From the NCBI RefSeq assembly GCF_047301505.1, contig NZ_CP154840.1, forward strand, positions 1,798,001 through 1,862,000: a stretch of 64,000 nt of DNA. Direction: 5' to 3'. The notes under the pieces are model-generated. The model was given only the letters and a program-made list of their open reading frames with translations, was not told the origin of the DNA and searched no databases. Shown here piece after piece: positions 34,684 to 42,554 of this stretch (position 1 is the first letter of the stretch; each line of letters begins with the position of its first letter). The translations under genes and the position numbers were made by a program. The DNA is from Lysinibacillus_B sp031181585 (GTDB taxonomy: Bacteria; Bacillota; Bacilli; Bacillales_A; Planococcaceae).

Positions 34684-35292
34684 GTGAACTTGGTCTGTGA
34701 ATCTGAAAAAATAGAGGATTATTTACTCGAATTAAATGAAGTAAATTATTCTAATCTCATTATAAAAGAGAAAGTAAGTGAGATTTTCAATCAATCCCAA
34801 ACGGAAATTGAAAAAGCAAAAGTGGCTTTTGAATTTGTTCGAGATGAGATTTCTCATTCTTGGGATATTCAATCAGCACGAATAACTTGTAATGCTTCCG
34901 ATGTATTAAACTTTAAAGAAGGAATTTGCTATGCAAAGTCCCACCTATTAGCTGCTTTATTACGTTCACAGGGAATACCAACAGGTTTTTGTTATCAAAG
35001 ATTAATGTTGTTTGACACCCCAGCCAAAGGGTATTGTATCCACGCTTTGAATGCTATCTTTTTTAAGTCACTTAATAAATGGGTTAGGGTAGATGCCCGT
35101 GGGAATAAAAAAGGAATTGATGCTCAATTTTCAATTGATGAAGTAAAATTAGCTTTTTCAATTAATGAGGTCCTTGATGAAAAAGATTATCCAATCATCT
35201 ATGCTAAGCCTCATCCTAAAACAGTAGCTGTTCTAGAGCAACATACGAATGCATTAGAAATGTATAAACATTACTTACCAGAGAATTTGTAG
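34684..35292 (+). CDS. Transglutaminase-like domain protein
   Basis: 202 aa, GTG start with GGGGGGAT upstream. Catalytic triad in order: Cys82 (EGICYAKSHLL), His120 (CIHALN) and Asp137 (RVDARGNKKG). The hydrophobic core LLAALLRSQGIPTGFCYQRL fits transglutaminase/peptidase folds. No signal peptide, so a cytoplasmic peptidase or amidase role is likely. Base composition is more AT-rich than the left half of the window, fitting an acquired gene. Confidence 0.85.
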   Translation: MNLVCESEKIEDYLLELNEVNYSNLIIKEKVSEIFNQSQTEIEKAKVAFEFVRDEISHSWDIQSARITCNASDVLNFKEGICYAKSHLLAALLRSQGIPTGFCYQRLMLFDTPAKGYCIHALNAIFFKSLNKWVRVDARGNKKGIDAQFSIDEVKLAFSINEVLDEKDYPIIYAKPHPKTVAVLEQHTNALEMYKHYLPENL

Positions 35293-35319
35293 TTGTTTCA
35301 CTAATGGGAGTTTTAGTTG

Positions 35320-35462
35320 AACAACGTTCTCCAACAAACTGGCGCGATTGTGGAAGATCAACAGTAGAAAATGATCAAACTTTTTTTAAAAAATTGCACA
35401 TTGTTTCACAAAGAATTAACCCGTTTTGAACAAACTTTGTTCAAAACGGGCTCTTTTAATTT
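35320..35462 (+). repeat. Repeat copy A, cut at its right end by the IS element
   Basis: About 143 bp matching 39722-39863 nearly base for base. It contains a palindrome-like start (CCAACAA...TTGTGG with GGCGCGA in the loop), the segment CAGTAGAAAATGATCAAAC and a strong hairpin (CCCGTTTTGAACAA, TTGTTCAAAACGGG). It ends in TTTAATTT, which is the 8-bp target duplication of the element at 35463. Confidence 0.85.
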
Positions 35463-35577
35463 GGCTGTTTTCGTAAAGATGTTGTTTTAGATGTGAAAAA
35501 TTCCTGATTTCCTATATTTTCTGTTAAAATAAGGATATATCCAATGCCAAATAGAGAATAGAACGGGGTTGATTAGA

Positions 35578-36189
35578 GTGAAATTGTTACTAACCTCTAA
35601 CGGTTTTTACAATGATGCTATCAAGGAGCAATTTTTAAAACTCATTAATGGCAAACCTAACGAACTGGACGTTGCTATTATCACAACTGCATCGCCACAA
35701 AAGGATAATAATAGGTTTGCTCAGAAGACGAAAGAGGACTTTAAGGATATGGGGTTTCAAAACATCGATTTCATTGATATAGAGTTTGATAACCCAAAAA
35801 GTCTTGCACATAAAGATGTCATATACATCAATGGTGGTAATCCATTTAATTTATTATTTCATACTAAACAGAGTGGAGCAGATAGTATCTTCCGAGATTT
35901 AGTGAACAAAAATGTTGTTATTGTAGGTGTAAGTGCTGGTGCTGTTCTACTTGGTCCAAACATTAAAGTCGTTCATTTCTTCACACCGCAAATGGATGCA
36001 TTAAATACTAAGGATTTTTCTGCATTAGGCTTAACGGACAAACTTGTTTTTCCTCACTATGACCGAGAAGATTTGTTCAAGGATAGTACGAACAAGACAA
36101 TTGAAGATAGACTAAAAGAATTTGAAATCCTTGAAGGGTGCGAAGTTACAAGATTAAAGGATGATGAATATTTCACAGTAGAAATGTAA
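35578..36189 (+). CDS. Peptidase S51-like (dipeptidase E type), passenger gene of the IS
   Basis: 203 aa from GTG 35578. Nucleophile Ser119 in VGVSAGAVLLG, the family's elbow motif, INGGNPFNLL about residue 83-92 for the oxyanion region, and a conserved His in FPHYDRE. The fold is class I GATase-like. Related enzymes cleave Asp-X dipeptides or cyanophycin fragments. It lies wholly inside the inverted repeats and so moves with the transposase. Confidence 0.85.
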   Translation: MKLLLTSNGFYNDAIKEQFLKLINGKPNELDVAIITTASPQKDNNRFAQKTKEDFKDMGFQNIDFIDIEFDNPKSLAHKDVIYINGGNPFNLLFHTKQSGADSIFRDLVNKNVVIVGVSAGAVLLGPNIKVVHFFTPQMDALNTKDFSALGLTDKLVFPHYDREDLFKDSTNKTIEDRLKEFEILEGCEVTRLKDDEYFTVEM

Positions 36190-36195
36190 TTTATT

Positions 36196-36219
36196 GACCT
36201 CTAATTCGAGGTCTTTTAT
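36196..36219. terminator. Hairpin between passenger gene and transposase
   Basis: GACCTC, loop TAATTC, GAGGTC, TTTTATT; located between convergent stop codons. Confidence 0.75.
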
Positions 36220-37232
36220 TATGCACTTCTTCTAAACATCTCAACTGTCGTATAGTTAGATTTATTAACAGCACTAAATAAAAGTTTCTTCACTCGTTCT
36301 TTGTGAGCCACCTTTTTGCTATGTTCAAGGTATCTGAACCAAAACAAGTAGTTATCAAGGTATTTGGTTGCCACACCTTGAAAACGGTTCATAAATTGTT
36401 TTAGCCGTTTGTGATAAGCATTGACATGTTGAATATGGAAGATAGATTTTTTCACATAAATCCCTTTCCGCACATTCACCATTTCGTGTTGTAATTCCTT
36501 ATCTTTTGCGAACTTCTTGTAGTTTGTCGCTGTATCTGAGCATAAAAAAACAGAGGTGTCGATATAATTCCCTAACACCTTATCTATATCTGTTGATTTA
36601 ATGCGACCTTTTCCAGCCATTTGAGAGATGACTTGTCCATTTCGGTCTTGTGCAACAAGAACACAAACCTGTTCTTTCGAGATGCCTCTTTTAGTAGCGA
36701 CACCGCCACGCTTGCGAGGTTTTCTGTGAGTAATAGACTTCTTCCCTTTGTCACTTTCCAAGAAAAAGGTTTCATCGCTTTCAACAATCCCTTTTAAAGT
36801 TTGATTGCCTAATGAACGGAGAGCATTCAAGATTTTATGTCGCCAATAAAAAGCCGTAGAAATATGGATTTCTAAATCCTCAGAGATTTTAGGCAGTGTA
36901 TAACCTTCTACCATCATTTCAAAATATTTAAGCCATTTATGAGGATATCGAGAACCTGCCAATGGAGTATTGGTCATATCGTTAAAGGTCTTTCCGCAGT
37001 CTTTGCACAAATATCGTTGTCTCGCACGATATTTGCCGTTTTTCTTGACCGACACACTCCCGCAGTGAAGACACGCCAAACCACCAGAAAAACGAGTTTC
37101 ACGAATGTCTTTTAACATCTTCGAAATATCTTCTCGTTCTTCTGGAAATAGGTCTTGTTTCATCGCTTCATACAACGCTAATTGTTCTGCTCTTGATAGG
37201 TCACTAAAATCATGATAAACGTGTCTCCACAT
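36219..37232 (-). CDS. IS1595 family transposase
   Basis: 337 aa. N-terminal zinc ribbon (CLHCGSVSVKKNGKYRARQR, later CKDCGKTF) at about residues 55-85, then a helix-turn-helix (GYTLPKISEDLEIHISTAFY). The ISXO2-like DDE domain begins IVESDETFFLES near residue 165. The length and domain order are complete, and the gene looks intact. AGGTGTTAGGAT precedes the start on the minus strand. Confidence 0.93.
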   Translation of the reverse strand: MWRHVYHDFSDLSRAEQLALYEAMKQDLFPEEREDISKMLKDIRETRFSGGLACLHCGSVSVKKNGKYRARQRYLCKDCGKTFNDMTNTPLAGSRYPHKWLKYFEMMVEGYTLPKISEDLEIHISTAFYWRHKILNALRSLGNQTLKGIVESDETFFLESDKGKKSITHRKPRKRGGVATKRGISKEQVCVLVAQDRNGQVISQMAGKGRIKSTDIDKVLGNYIDTSVFLCSDTATNYKKFAKDKELQHEMVNVRKGIYVKKSIFHIQHVNAYHKRLKQFMNRFQGVATKYLDNYLFWFRYLEHSKKVAHKERVKKLLFSAVNKSNYTTVEMFRRSA

Positions 37233-37360
37233 ATCCTAACACCTCCATAAACGGCATTATATCAGCCTATTCATAGTATGGTTAAATAGCAACAATCTAT
37301 ACGAAAACAGCGTTTAATTTAAATTAGAATATGAATCTGTGGGTTGTTTTTAATCATATT

Positions 37361-37459
37361 TTATTCTAAAGCTACACCTTTCATATCTGTGTACTCAACA
37401 ACTAATACCGCTTCTAATGAACGTTCATCATCACTAAACCTGAAAATTGCTTGGGCCAT
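37361..37459 (-). CDS. 32-residue small protein downstream of the resolvase
   Basis: MAQAIFRFSDDERSLEAVLV and 12 more residues ending GVALE. A clear AAAGGAGA lies 8 nt before ATG. It follows the resolvase gene on the same strand. Its last codons (GVALE and stop) recur at 39906-39921, where the rest of the gene is missing. Function unknown; it may belong to the mobile unit. Confidence 0.5.
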   Translation of the reverse strand: MAQAIFRFSDDERSLEAVLVVEYTDMKGVALE

Positions 37460-37524
37460 ATTTAATTTCTCCTTTAATACTCTTCCTGAACTTACAAAGA
37501 TTCAGTCAAGTGTTTTTCCTTTTG

Positions 37525-38082
37525 CTAATTCTCTTTGCGTCTTTTACTTTCTCGTTTTAACGTACTAATAGAGATGCCTGTAATATCAGCAATTTGTTTA
37601 AATGAATGCGTATTACGTAAGCTCATCGCATGATCTAATTGTTTTTTCGTGTATTTATTGGGCCTGCCTTCACGGAACCCCGGTTGCTGTTTCGCAATGG
37701 CTTTCCCTTCCTGGGTACGTTCAATGATGAGATTCCTCTCCATTTCAGCTACAGCGAGTAGCGTCTGTAAAAAGAAGCGCCCCATTGTCGTATCTTCCAG
37801 CAATCCCACATTAAGTACATGTACTTTTACGCCTTTGGCGAATAATTGTTCAATGATTTCGATACCTTCTTTGGTGTTACGAGCCAACCGATCTAATTTG
37901 GTTACAACGAGCTTGTCACCTTCTTTTAATATAGACAGCAGCTCATTTAATTGAGGTCGATCTGTTTTTGTGCCTGTAAATTTTTCTTTATATACGACTG
38001 TTGCTCCTTCACTCTCTAATGCCTGGAGTTGGGCATCTAATTCTTGCGCTACAGTGGATACCCTCGCATAACCGTAAATCAT
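37525..38082 (-). CDS. Serine recombinase, resolvase/invertase family
   Basis: 185 aa, the usual small-resolvase length. Catalytic Ser in YARVSTVAQ (residues 5-13), the active-site arginines in KLDRLARNTKEG about 62-73, and MERNLIIERTQEGKA at the end of the catalytic domain. A C-terminal helix-turn-helix (SFKQIADITGISISTLKRE) follows. It catalyses site-specific cointegrate resolution or inversion. A 20-bp palindrome 23 bp upstream may be its crossover site. No full transposase of its own is visible. Confidence 0.92.
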   Translation of the reverse strand: MIYGYARVSTVAQELDAQLQALESEGATVVYKEKFTGTKTDRPQLNELLSILKEGDKLVVTKLDRLARNTKEGIEIIEQLFAKGVKVHVLNVGLLEDTTMGRFFLQTLLAVAEMERNLIIERTQEGKAIAKQQPGFREGRPNKYTKKQLDHAMSLRNTHSFKQIADITGISISTLKRESKRRKEN

Positions 38083-38105
38083 AAAAAACCTCTCATTTCT
38101 AGATC

Positions 38106-38125
38106 ATACTTATGAACATAAGTAT
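38106..38125. other. Candidate resolvase crossover site
   Basis: ATACTTATG-AA-CATAAGTAT: perfect 9-bp arms around a central AA dinucleotide, upstream of the resolvase start. Serine resolvases cut across a 2-bp centre of such a dyad. Accessory subsites were not resolved by eye. Confidence 0.5.
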
Positions 38126-38343
38126 TGATATTTTTATTTTAATGATTTATAAAAAGTGATTAGTGGGGCTGGCTCATAAGATTTTTATGGATTTACAATG
38201 TTTAGGAAAGAACTGTTACCAAACGACGGTTTGGGCACTTTTTGATATAATGTGAAACTTTTTTTGACACTAACCAGTAGAACATTATATTAAGGATTGA
38301 TAAAAATGGAATTTCATTAAATAAGTTAAACAAAGGGGATACA

Positions 38344-38454
38344 ATGGAGACTTTATTGGGAATTTTAATTGGATTAGGAATAATAACAGGATGCCTTTTA
38401 ATTTGTATGTGGTCATTACCTATAGCGATTAGGTATTTTAAAAGTAAAATATAG
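38344..38454 (+). CDS. 36-residue membrane peptide
   Basis: A single hydrophobic helix (LLGILIGLGIITGCLLICMW) with a basic C-terminus (RYFKSKI). AAAGGGG precedes ATG at 7 nt. Possibly a toxin-like or regulatory small membrane protein; no antitoxin is apparent. Confidence 0.45.
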   Translation: METLLGILIGLGIITGCLLICMWSLPIAIRYFKSKI

Positions 38455-38521
38455 AGTAGCGTCAGAAAATCGCCTTTCCAACGTTAAGCACTTAATGCTA
38501 CCAAACACCGCTTTGGGAACT

Positions 38522-38555
38522 AAAATGCCTTATTCAATTGGATAAGGCATTTTTG
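38522..38555. terminator. Perfect hairpin terminator
   Basis: AAAATGCCTTAT, TCAATTGG, ATAAGGCATTTT, then TGGTTG; 12-bp stem after the small membrane gene. Confidence 0.7.
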
Positions 38556-38662
38556 GTTGCTTGTGAACTATTCTACATGAAAGATTTAAAATTCCATGCT
38601 GTATGAAAAAGGAAATATGAAACCTTTTATGTAATAACTAAGTAATGAAAGGAGAGAGGCGT

Positions 38663-39118
38663 ATGTATCAATATTTTAATGGTTTAGTAATTAGAGAGGG
38701 TACTGAAGGAATTCCTGCTGATTATGTTGAAGCGTTGTTTAAAGATGCTGGCTGGGCAACTAATATCCCTTCATGGCAAAAAGAAAAATACTCACTTATA
38801 TTTAAAAATTCAACGTGGGCATTTACTGTGTGGGATGGTGAAACAATGATTGCAATGGTTCGCGTAATATCAGACAAAGTAATGGCAGCTAATATCATGG
38901 ACTTAGTTGTTTCATCAGATTATCGTGGGAAAGGCATAGGAAAAAAACTTGTTGAATTATGTACTCAAAAACTTCCTCATGGGGATTGGTTTGCAAACAC
39001 TTCCGCCAATAATTTTAAGTTTTACGAGGCTTGTGGATTTGAAGTGAAGGATTTATCTACACATGGCGCTTGTGTATATTATGGCTTTATACAAGCACGG
39101 AAAGATGGGCATCGTTAA
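38663..39118 (+). CDS. GNAT family N-acetyltransferase
   Basis: 151 aa from ATG 38663 (GAAAGGAGAG upstream). SDYRGKGIGKKLVEL is the acetyl-CoA loop near residues 85-99, and NNFKFYEACGF the C-terminal motif. AT-rich, single-gene unit flanked by hairpins, like its neighbour. Substrate unknown. Confidence 0.85.
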   Translation: MYQYFNGLVIREGTEGIPADYVEALFKDAGWATNIPSWQKEKYSLIFKNSTWAFTVWDGETMIAMVRVISDKVMAANIMDLVVSSDYRGKGIGKKLVELCTQKLPHGDWFANTSANNFKFYEACGFEVKDLSTHGACVYYGFIQARKDGHR

Positions 39119-39152
39119 CGCATTTATAAAATATACATAAACATATGTAATA

Positions 39153-39186
39153 AAGTTCCCAAATGACACTTAGGGAACTTATAATT
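39153..39186 (+). terminator. Hairpin after GNAT gene
   Basis: AAGTTCCC (39153-39160) pairs with GGGAACTT (39173-39180), then ATAATTTTCTT. Confidence 0.65.
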
Positions 39187-39224
39187 TTCTTATCAATAAC
39201 TTATAGAGAAAAGGTGAAGCTACT

Positions 39225-39662
39225 ATGCATATTCGTTCAATGATTAGAAATGATATTAATAATATGGATGTTTTAATGAATCAGTTAGGCTATCCTTCTT
39301 CAAATCAAAAAATTCAAGAAAGATTGGATAAAATCTTGGATTTACCAAATTACGAAACGTTTGTTGCTGAAATAAACGGAGATTTAGTTGGCTTTGTAGG
39401 AATGTGTAAGCAAATCGCATATGAATTTGATGAGCCATATGTAAGAGTTTTAGCACTAGTAGTTCACGAGGATTATCGTAGAAAAAATATTGGGCAAAAC
39501 CTTATGTTAGCAGTTGAAGATTGGGCGAAAAAGAACGATTGTATAGCTATCACATTAAACAGCGGGAATAGAGAAGAACGAATCGCTGCACATAATTTTT
39601 ATAAAAATTTAGGATACATAGGGAAGAGTACAGGTTTCAGTAAAAGTTTAAGCAATAATTAA
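39225..39662 (+). CDS. GNAT family N-acetyltransferase
   Basis: 145 aa, with AAAGGTGAAGC before ATG. VHEDYRRKNIGQNLMLAVED is the acetyl-CoA loop (RRKNIG) about residues 82-100; AAHNFYKNLGY closes the domain. AT-rich. It is followed by a GTTCCCAAA/TTTGGGGAC hairpin (39693-39716) and repeat copy B. Confidence 0.85.
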   Translation: MHIRSMIRNDINNMDVLMNQLGYPSSNQKIQERLDKILDLPNYETFVAEINGDLVGFVGMCKQIAYEFDEPYVRVLALVVHEDYRRKNIGQNLMLAVEDWAKKNDCIAITLNSGNREERIAAHNFYKNLGYIGKSTGFSKSLSNN

Positions 39663-39721
39663 AATTCAATATACGAGCCTATACAAAATAACGTTCCCAA
39701 ATAAAAGTTTGGGGACACAGA

Positions 39722-39921
39722 AAAACAATCTTCAACAATCGGGCGCGATTGTTGAAGATCGACAGTAGAAAATGATCAAACTTTTTTATAAAAATTGCCT
39801 CGTGTTTTACAAATAATTAACCCGTTTTGAACAAACTTTTTTCAAAACGGGCTCTTTTAATTTAACTTAAAATATGGGTCTGTGGGTCGTTTTTGATCAA
39901 ACTTTATTCTAAAGCTACACC
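39722..39921 (+). repeat. Repeat copy B (uninterrupted)
   Basis: The first part (39722-39863) matches copy A; the second (39864-39921) matches 37313-37378 beyond the IS. It starts with a perfect 13-bp palindrome arm pair (ATCTTCAACAATC, GATTGTTGAAGAT, loop GGGCGC). It contains the CCCGTTTTGAACAA hairpin and ends with the last codons of the small gene found at 37361. It represents the unit before IS insertion, or a relic of a second copy. Confidence 0.85.
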
Positions 39922-39951
39922 AACTATTCGGCAGTTAGAGGCGGGGTGCGC

Positions 39952-40800
39952 TTAATCCACAAAACGTCCTTGTGTAGGAATTGCACGCTGGTCGAACTCA
40001 TTTGCTAATATCGACAAGTTATGTGCCAGCTCTTCTCCAGACATTGGCATACCGTGTCCGGTAACAACGACTGCCGGCTTTAATGCTTCGAGCGTCCGTA
40101 CGGATTCACGTGCCTTTTCCCAGTCGGTAGTGAGATATTTCGGCGGACCGTTCACTTCTTTTTCCTGTACGAGTACTTTAAAAAGCGATTCCTGTTTGAT
40201 CGTAACAAAAGCATCCCCTGCAATCAGGGCATGGTCTGCTTTACGGAAGAGAGAAACATGCCCTGGTGCGTGCCCCGGCGTATACACCCATTCCCAGCCA
40301 GGCATAGTAGGGACCGAATGATCAGCCGGTAAGGGCTTTACGCGGTCTCCCAGGTTTATCGCTTCGTTCGGGAAGTATGGTGACATTCTTGCTACAAGAC
40401 CGCCGCCTACAGAAGGGTCCGGCTTCGGATAATTCTTTTCCCCTGTCAAATACGGAATTTCCATAGGGTGCGCATAAACGGGTACGTCCCAGTGCGTAAG
40501 CAATTCAACAATCGCGCCTACATGATCAAAATGACCGTGCGTCAGGATGATAGCTTCCGGCTTTGTACCAGCCCCGAATCGCTTTTCCGCCTCCTCGATA
40601 ATGGATGCAGCAGAACGGGGCATGCCTGCATCAATCAGCGTCCATCCGTCATTTTTCCCGGGATCTCCGATGAAACACACATTCACTACTTGAATCGTAT
40701 AGCAATAAATATCAGGCGTTACCGCTTGTCCAACCATACTTAGCATGGACGTCATCGGAATGTATTTATAGTCATCTCCATAATCCATTTCCTTTGCCAC
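39952..40800 (-). CDS. MBL fold metallo-hydrolase
   Basis: 282 aa from GTG 40800, with GGAGG 8 nt upstream; the ATG at 40815 lies within the ribosome site. Metal-binding THGHFDHVG (H88, H90, D92, H93), later HAPGHVSLF and GHGMPMSGE. Glyoxalase-II/lactonase-like layout. Divergent from the zinc alcohol dehydrogenase, so the two may act together in aldehyde or thioester handling; this is inference. Confidence 0.85.
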   Translation of the reverse strand: MAKEMDYGDDYKYIPMTSMLSMVGQAVTPDIYCYTIQVVNVCFIGDPGKNDGWTLIDAGMPRSAASIIEEAEKRFGAGTKPEAIILTHGHFDHVGAIVELLTHWDVPVYAHPMEIPYLTGEKNYPKPDPSVGGGLVARMSPYFPNEAINLGDRVKPLPADHSVPTMPGWEWVYTPGHAPGHVSLFRKADHALIAGDAFVTIKQESLFKVLVQEKEVNGPPKYLTTDWEKARESVRTLEALKPAVVVTGHGMPMSGEELAHNLSILANEFDQRAIPTQGRFVD

Positions 40801-40941
40801 GTAAAAAACCTCCATTCTAAAGAATCGTATATATGTTTGCTTTCCTGATTTGCTTTATCATAAACACGCATTCTACATTTGAAGTTAGTTTATTGGGAGA
40901 GTGGGTAATAAGAGAACTATATCGATGTAGGAGGGATGAAA

Positions 40942-42081
40942 TTGAAAGCAGTAACGTATCAAGGGGCACAGGATGTCCAAGTAAAAGATGTACCAGATGC
41001 AAAGATCGAAAAGCCGGATGATATTCTCGTCCGAATTACGACGACGGCGATTTGCGGTTCCGATCTTCATATTTACCGAGGTGCGATGCCGACAACCAAA
41101 GGGTATGTCATTGGGCATGAGCCAATGGGAATTGTAGAAGAAGTCGGACCTGAAGTGACAAAAGTAAAGAAGGGCGACCGCGTCGTCATTCCATTCAATA
41201 TTTCGTGCGGCGAATGCTTCTATTGTCAGAACGAGCTGGAAAGTCAGTGTGACAATGCGAATGAAAATCCTGCAATAGATTCAGGTGCCTACTTCGGCTT
41301 TACAGAGCGCTACGGCAATTATCCGGGCGGACAGGCCGAGCTTCTGCGTGTACCTTACGGCAATTTTGTCCCGTTTAAAATTCCTGAATCATGCGAATTG
41401 GAGGACGAGGCCCTATTATTCATGTCGGATGTATTGCCGACAGCCTATTGGAGCGTGGAACATGCCGGGGTTAAAAAAGGGGATACAGTCGCCGTGCTGG
41501 GTTCCGGACCAATCGGACTGATGGTACAGAAATTCGCATGGATGAAAGGTGCAAGCCGTGTCATTGCGGTTGATCCTCTCGATTACCGTTTGGAGCATGC
41601 TCTGCGTACCAATAAAGTAGAAGTTTACAATATGGATAAGTTCGACGATGTCGGTGACCATATCCATGAAATTACCCGCGGTGGTGTAGACGTTGTCATC
41701 GATTGTGTAGGGATGGATGGAAAGATGTCTCCACTTGAAAAGGTTGGGCAAAAGCTGAAAATGCACGGCGGTTCGTTGAGCGCCATCGATATCGGCCACA
41801 AAGCTGTACGCAAATTCGGTACAATCCAGCTGACGGGCGTTTATGGATCGAGCTACAACATGTTCCCGCTCGGTAATATTTTCGAGCGGAATGTCACATT
41901 GAAGACAGGTCAGGCACCGGTCATCCATTATATGCCGATGCTGTTTGATATGATTGTCCAAGGAAAAATCGACCCGACGGACATCATCACACACAGCATG
42001 CCGCTGGAGCAGGCGAGTGATGCCTACCGTATGTTCCATGACCATGAGGATCAAAGCATCAAGTTTGTACTGAAAAATTAG
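40942..42081 (+). CDS. Zinc-dependent alcohol dehydrogenase (class III/formaldehyde-dehydrogenase-like)
   Basis: 379 aa from TTG 40942, since AGGAGG is 7 nt upstream and the paralogue at 47833 also begins MKAVT. Catalytic zinc ligands CGSDLH and GHEP; structural zinc loop CGECFYCQNELESQC near residues 93-107. Rossmann motif GSGPIGL near 190. Oxidises alcohols or formaldehyde with NAD. Clearly paralogous to the adhB-like gene in this window. Confidence 0.88.
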   Translation: MKAVTYQGAQDVQVKDVPDAKIEKPDDILVRITTTAICGSDLHIYRGAMPTTKGYVIGHEPMGIVEEVGPEVTKVKKGDRVVIPFNISCGECFYCQNELESQCDNANENPAIDSGAYFGFTERYGNYPGGQAELLRVPYGNFVPFKIPESCELEDEALLFMSDVLPTAYWSVEHAGVKKGDTVAVLGSGPIGLMVQKFAWMKGASRVIAVDPLDYRLEHALRTNKVEVYNMDKFDDVGDHIHEITRGGVDVVIDCVGMDGKMSPLEKVGQKLKMHGGSLSAIDIGHKAVRKFGTIQLTGVYGSSYNMFPLGNIFERNVTLKTGQAPVIHYMPMLFDMIVQGKIDPTDIITHSMPLEQASDAYRMFHDHEDQSIKFVLKN

Positions 42082-42087
42082 AAAAAC

Positions 42088-42153
42088 AGCTCTCAGACAA
42101 TTTGATGAGGGGAGGGAATCTCTTCTATGTGTCAAATCGTCTGAGAGCTTTAT
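42088..42153 (+). terminator. Very long-stem terminator
   Basis: AGCTCTCAGACAATTTGA pairs with TCAAATCGTCTGAGAGCT (one mismatch) around a 30-nt loop, then TTTATTTAT. Confidence 0.75.
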
Positions 42154-42182
42154 TTATATTCCATCCTCAAATAGGTTGAATC

Positions 42183-42446
42183 CTACCAGAAGAATGCTCC
42201 TGCTAACGCGATTCCTGCAATTGCGCCAAGCGCGATACCATATCCGAAGCCGCCTCCGCCGTAGCCCCAGCCCCAGCCGAAGCCGTAACCACCGCCGCCC
42301 ATGCCTCCATCAGGCATAAGCCAAACCCGTCTTCTATCGACACGCGTAATCGTTCCTACATGCATTTTTCCTTGAGTATCGGTGATGCGTACGCGCTTGC
42401 CTTGATATTGGCAGCACATATTGTACATATCATTATATTGACCCAT
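42183..42446 (-). CDS. Glycine-rich small protein with LSm-like N-terminus
   Basis: 87 aa. Residues about 12-45 (CCQYQGKRVRITDTQGK, then GTITRVDRRRVWL) look like a small Sm-type beta barrel. A Gly/Trp/Tyr-rich tract follows (50-70) and then a hydrophobic C-terminal helix. The layout suggests a spore or cell-surface protein attached by its tail. No named family recognised. Good GGAGGGTAG start. Confidence 0.6.
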   Translation of the reverse strand: MGQYNDMYNMCCQYQGKRVRITDTQGKMHVGTITRVDRRRVWLMPDGGMGGGGYGFGWGWGYGGGGFGYGIALGAIAGIALAGAFFW

Positions 42447-42554
42447 AAATCTACCCTCCTTTTACCTTAAACTACTTATTAATATATGTTGCAACTATTG
42501 ATAGACACGTGCTAATCGTCTAGTACATATACTGTGAAAAAGGATGATAAGAGA

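Larger units (their letters stand above)
35463..37312. mobile_element. IS1595-family insertion sequence with a passenger peptidase gene
   Basis: 1,850 bp. Left end GGCTGTTTTCGTAAAGATGT and right end (inverted) CGCTGTTTTCGTATAGATTG form terminal inverted repeats. Both ends are flanked by the direct repeat TTTAATTT (35455-35462 and 37313-37320), an 8-bp target duplication as IS1595 elements make. It carries a DDE transposase on the minus strand and an S51 peptidase gene on the plus strand, tail to tail. Joining the flanks recreates the intact repeat seen at 39722-39921. Confidence 0.85.

Noticed and set aside
36584..36787. Second transposase frame inside the IS
   Set aside because: Shadow frame of the intact DDE transposase.
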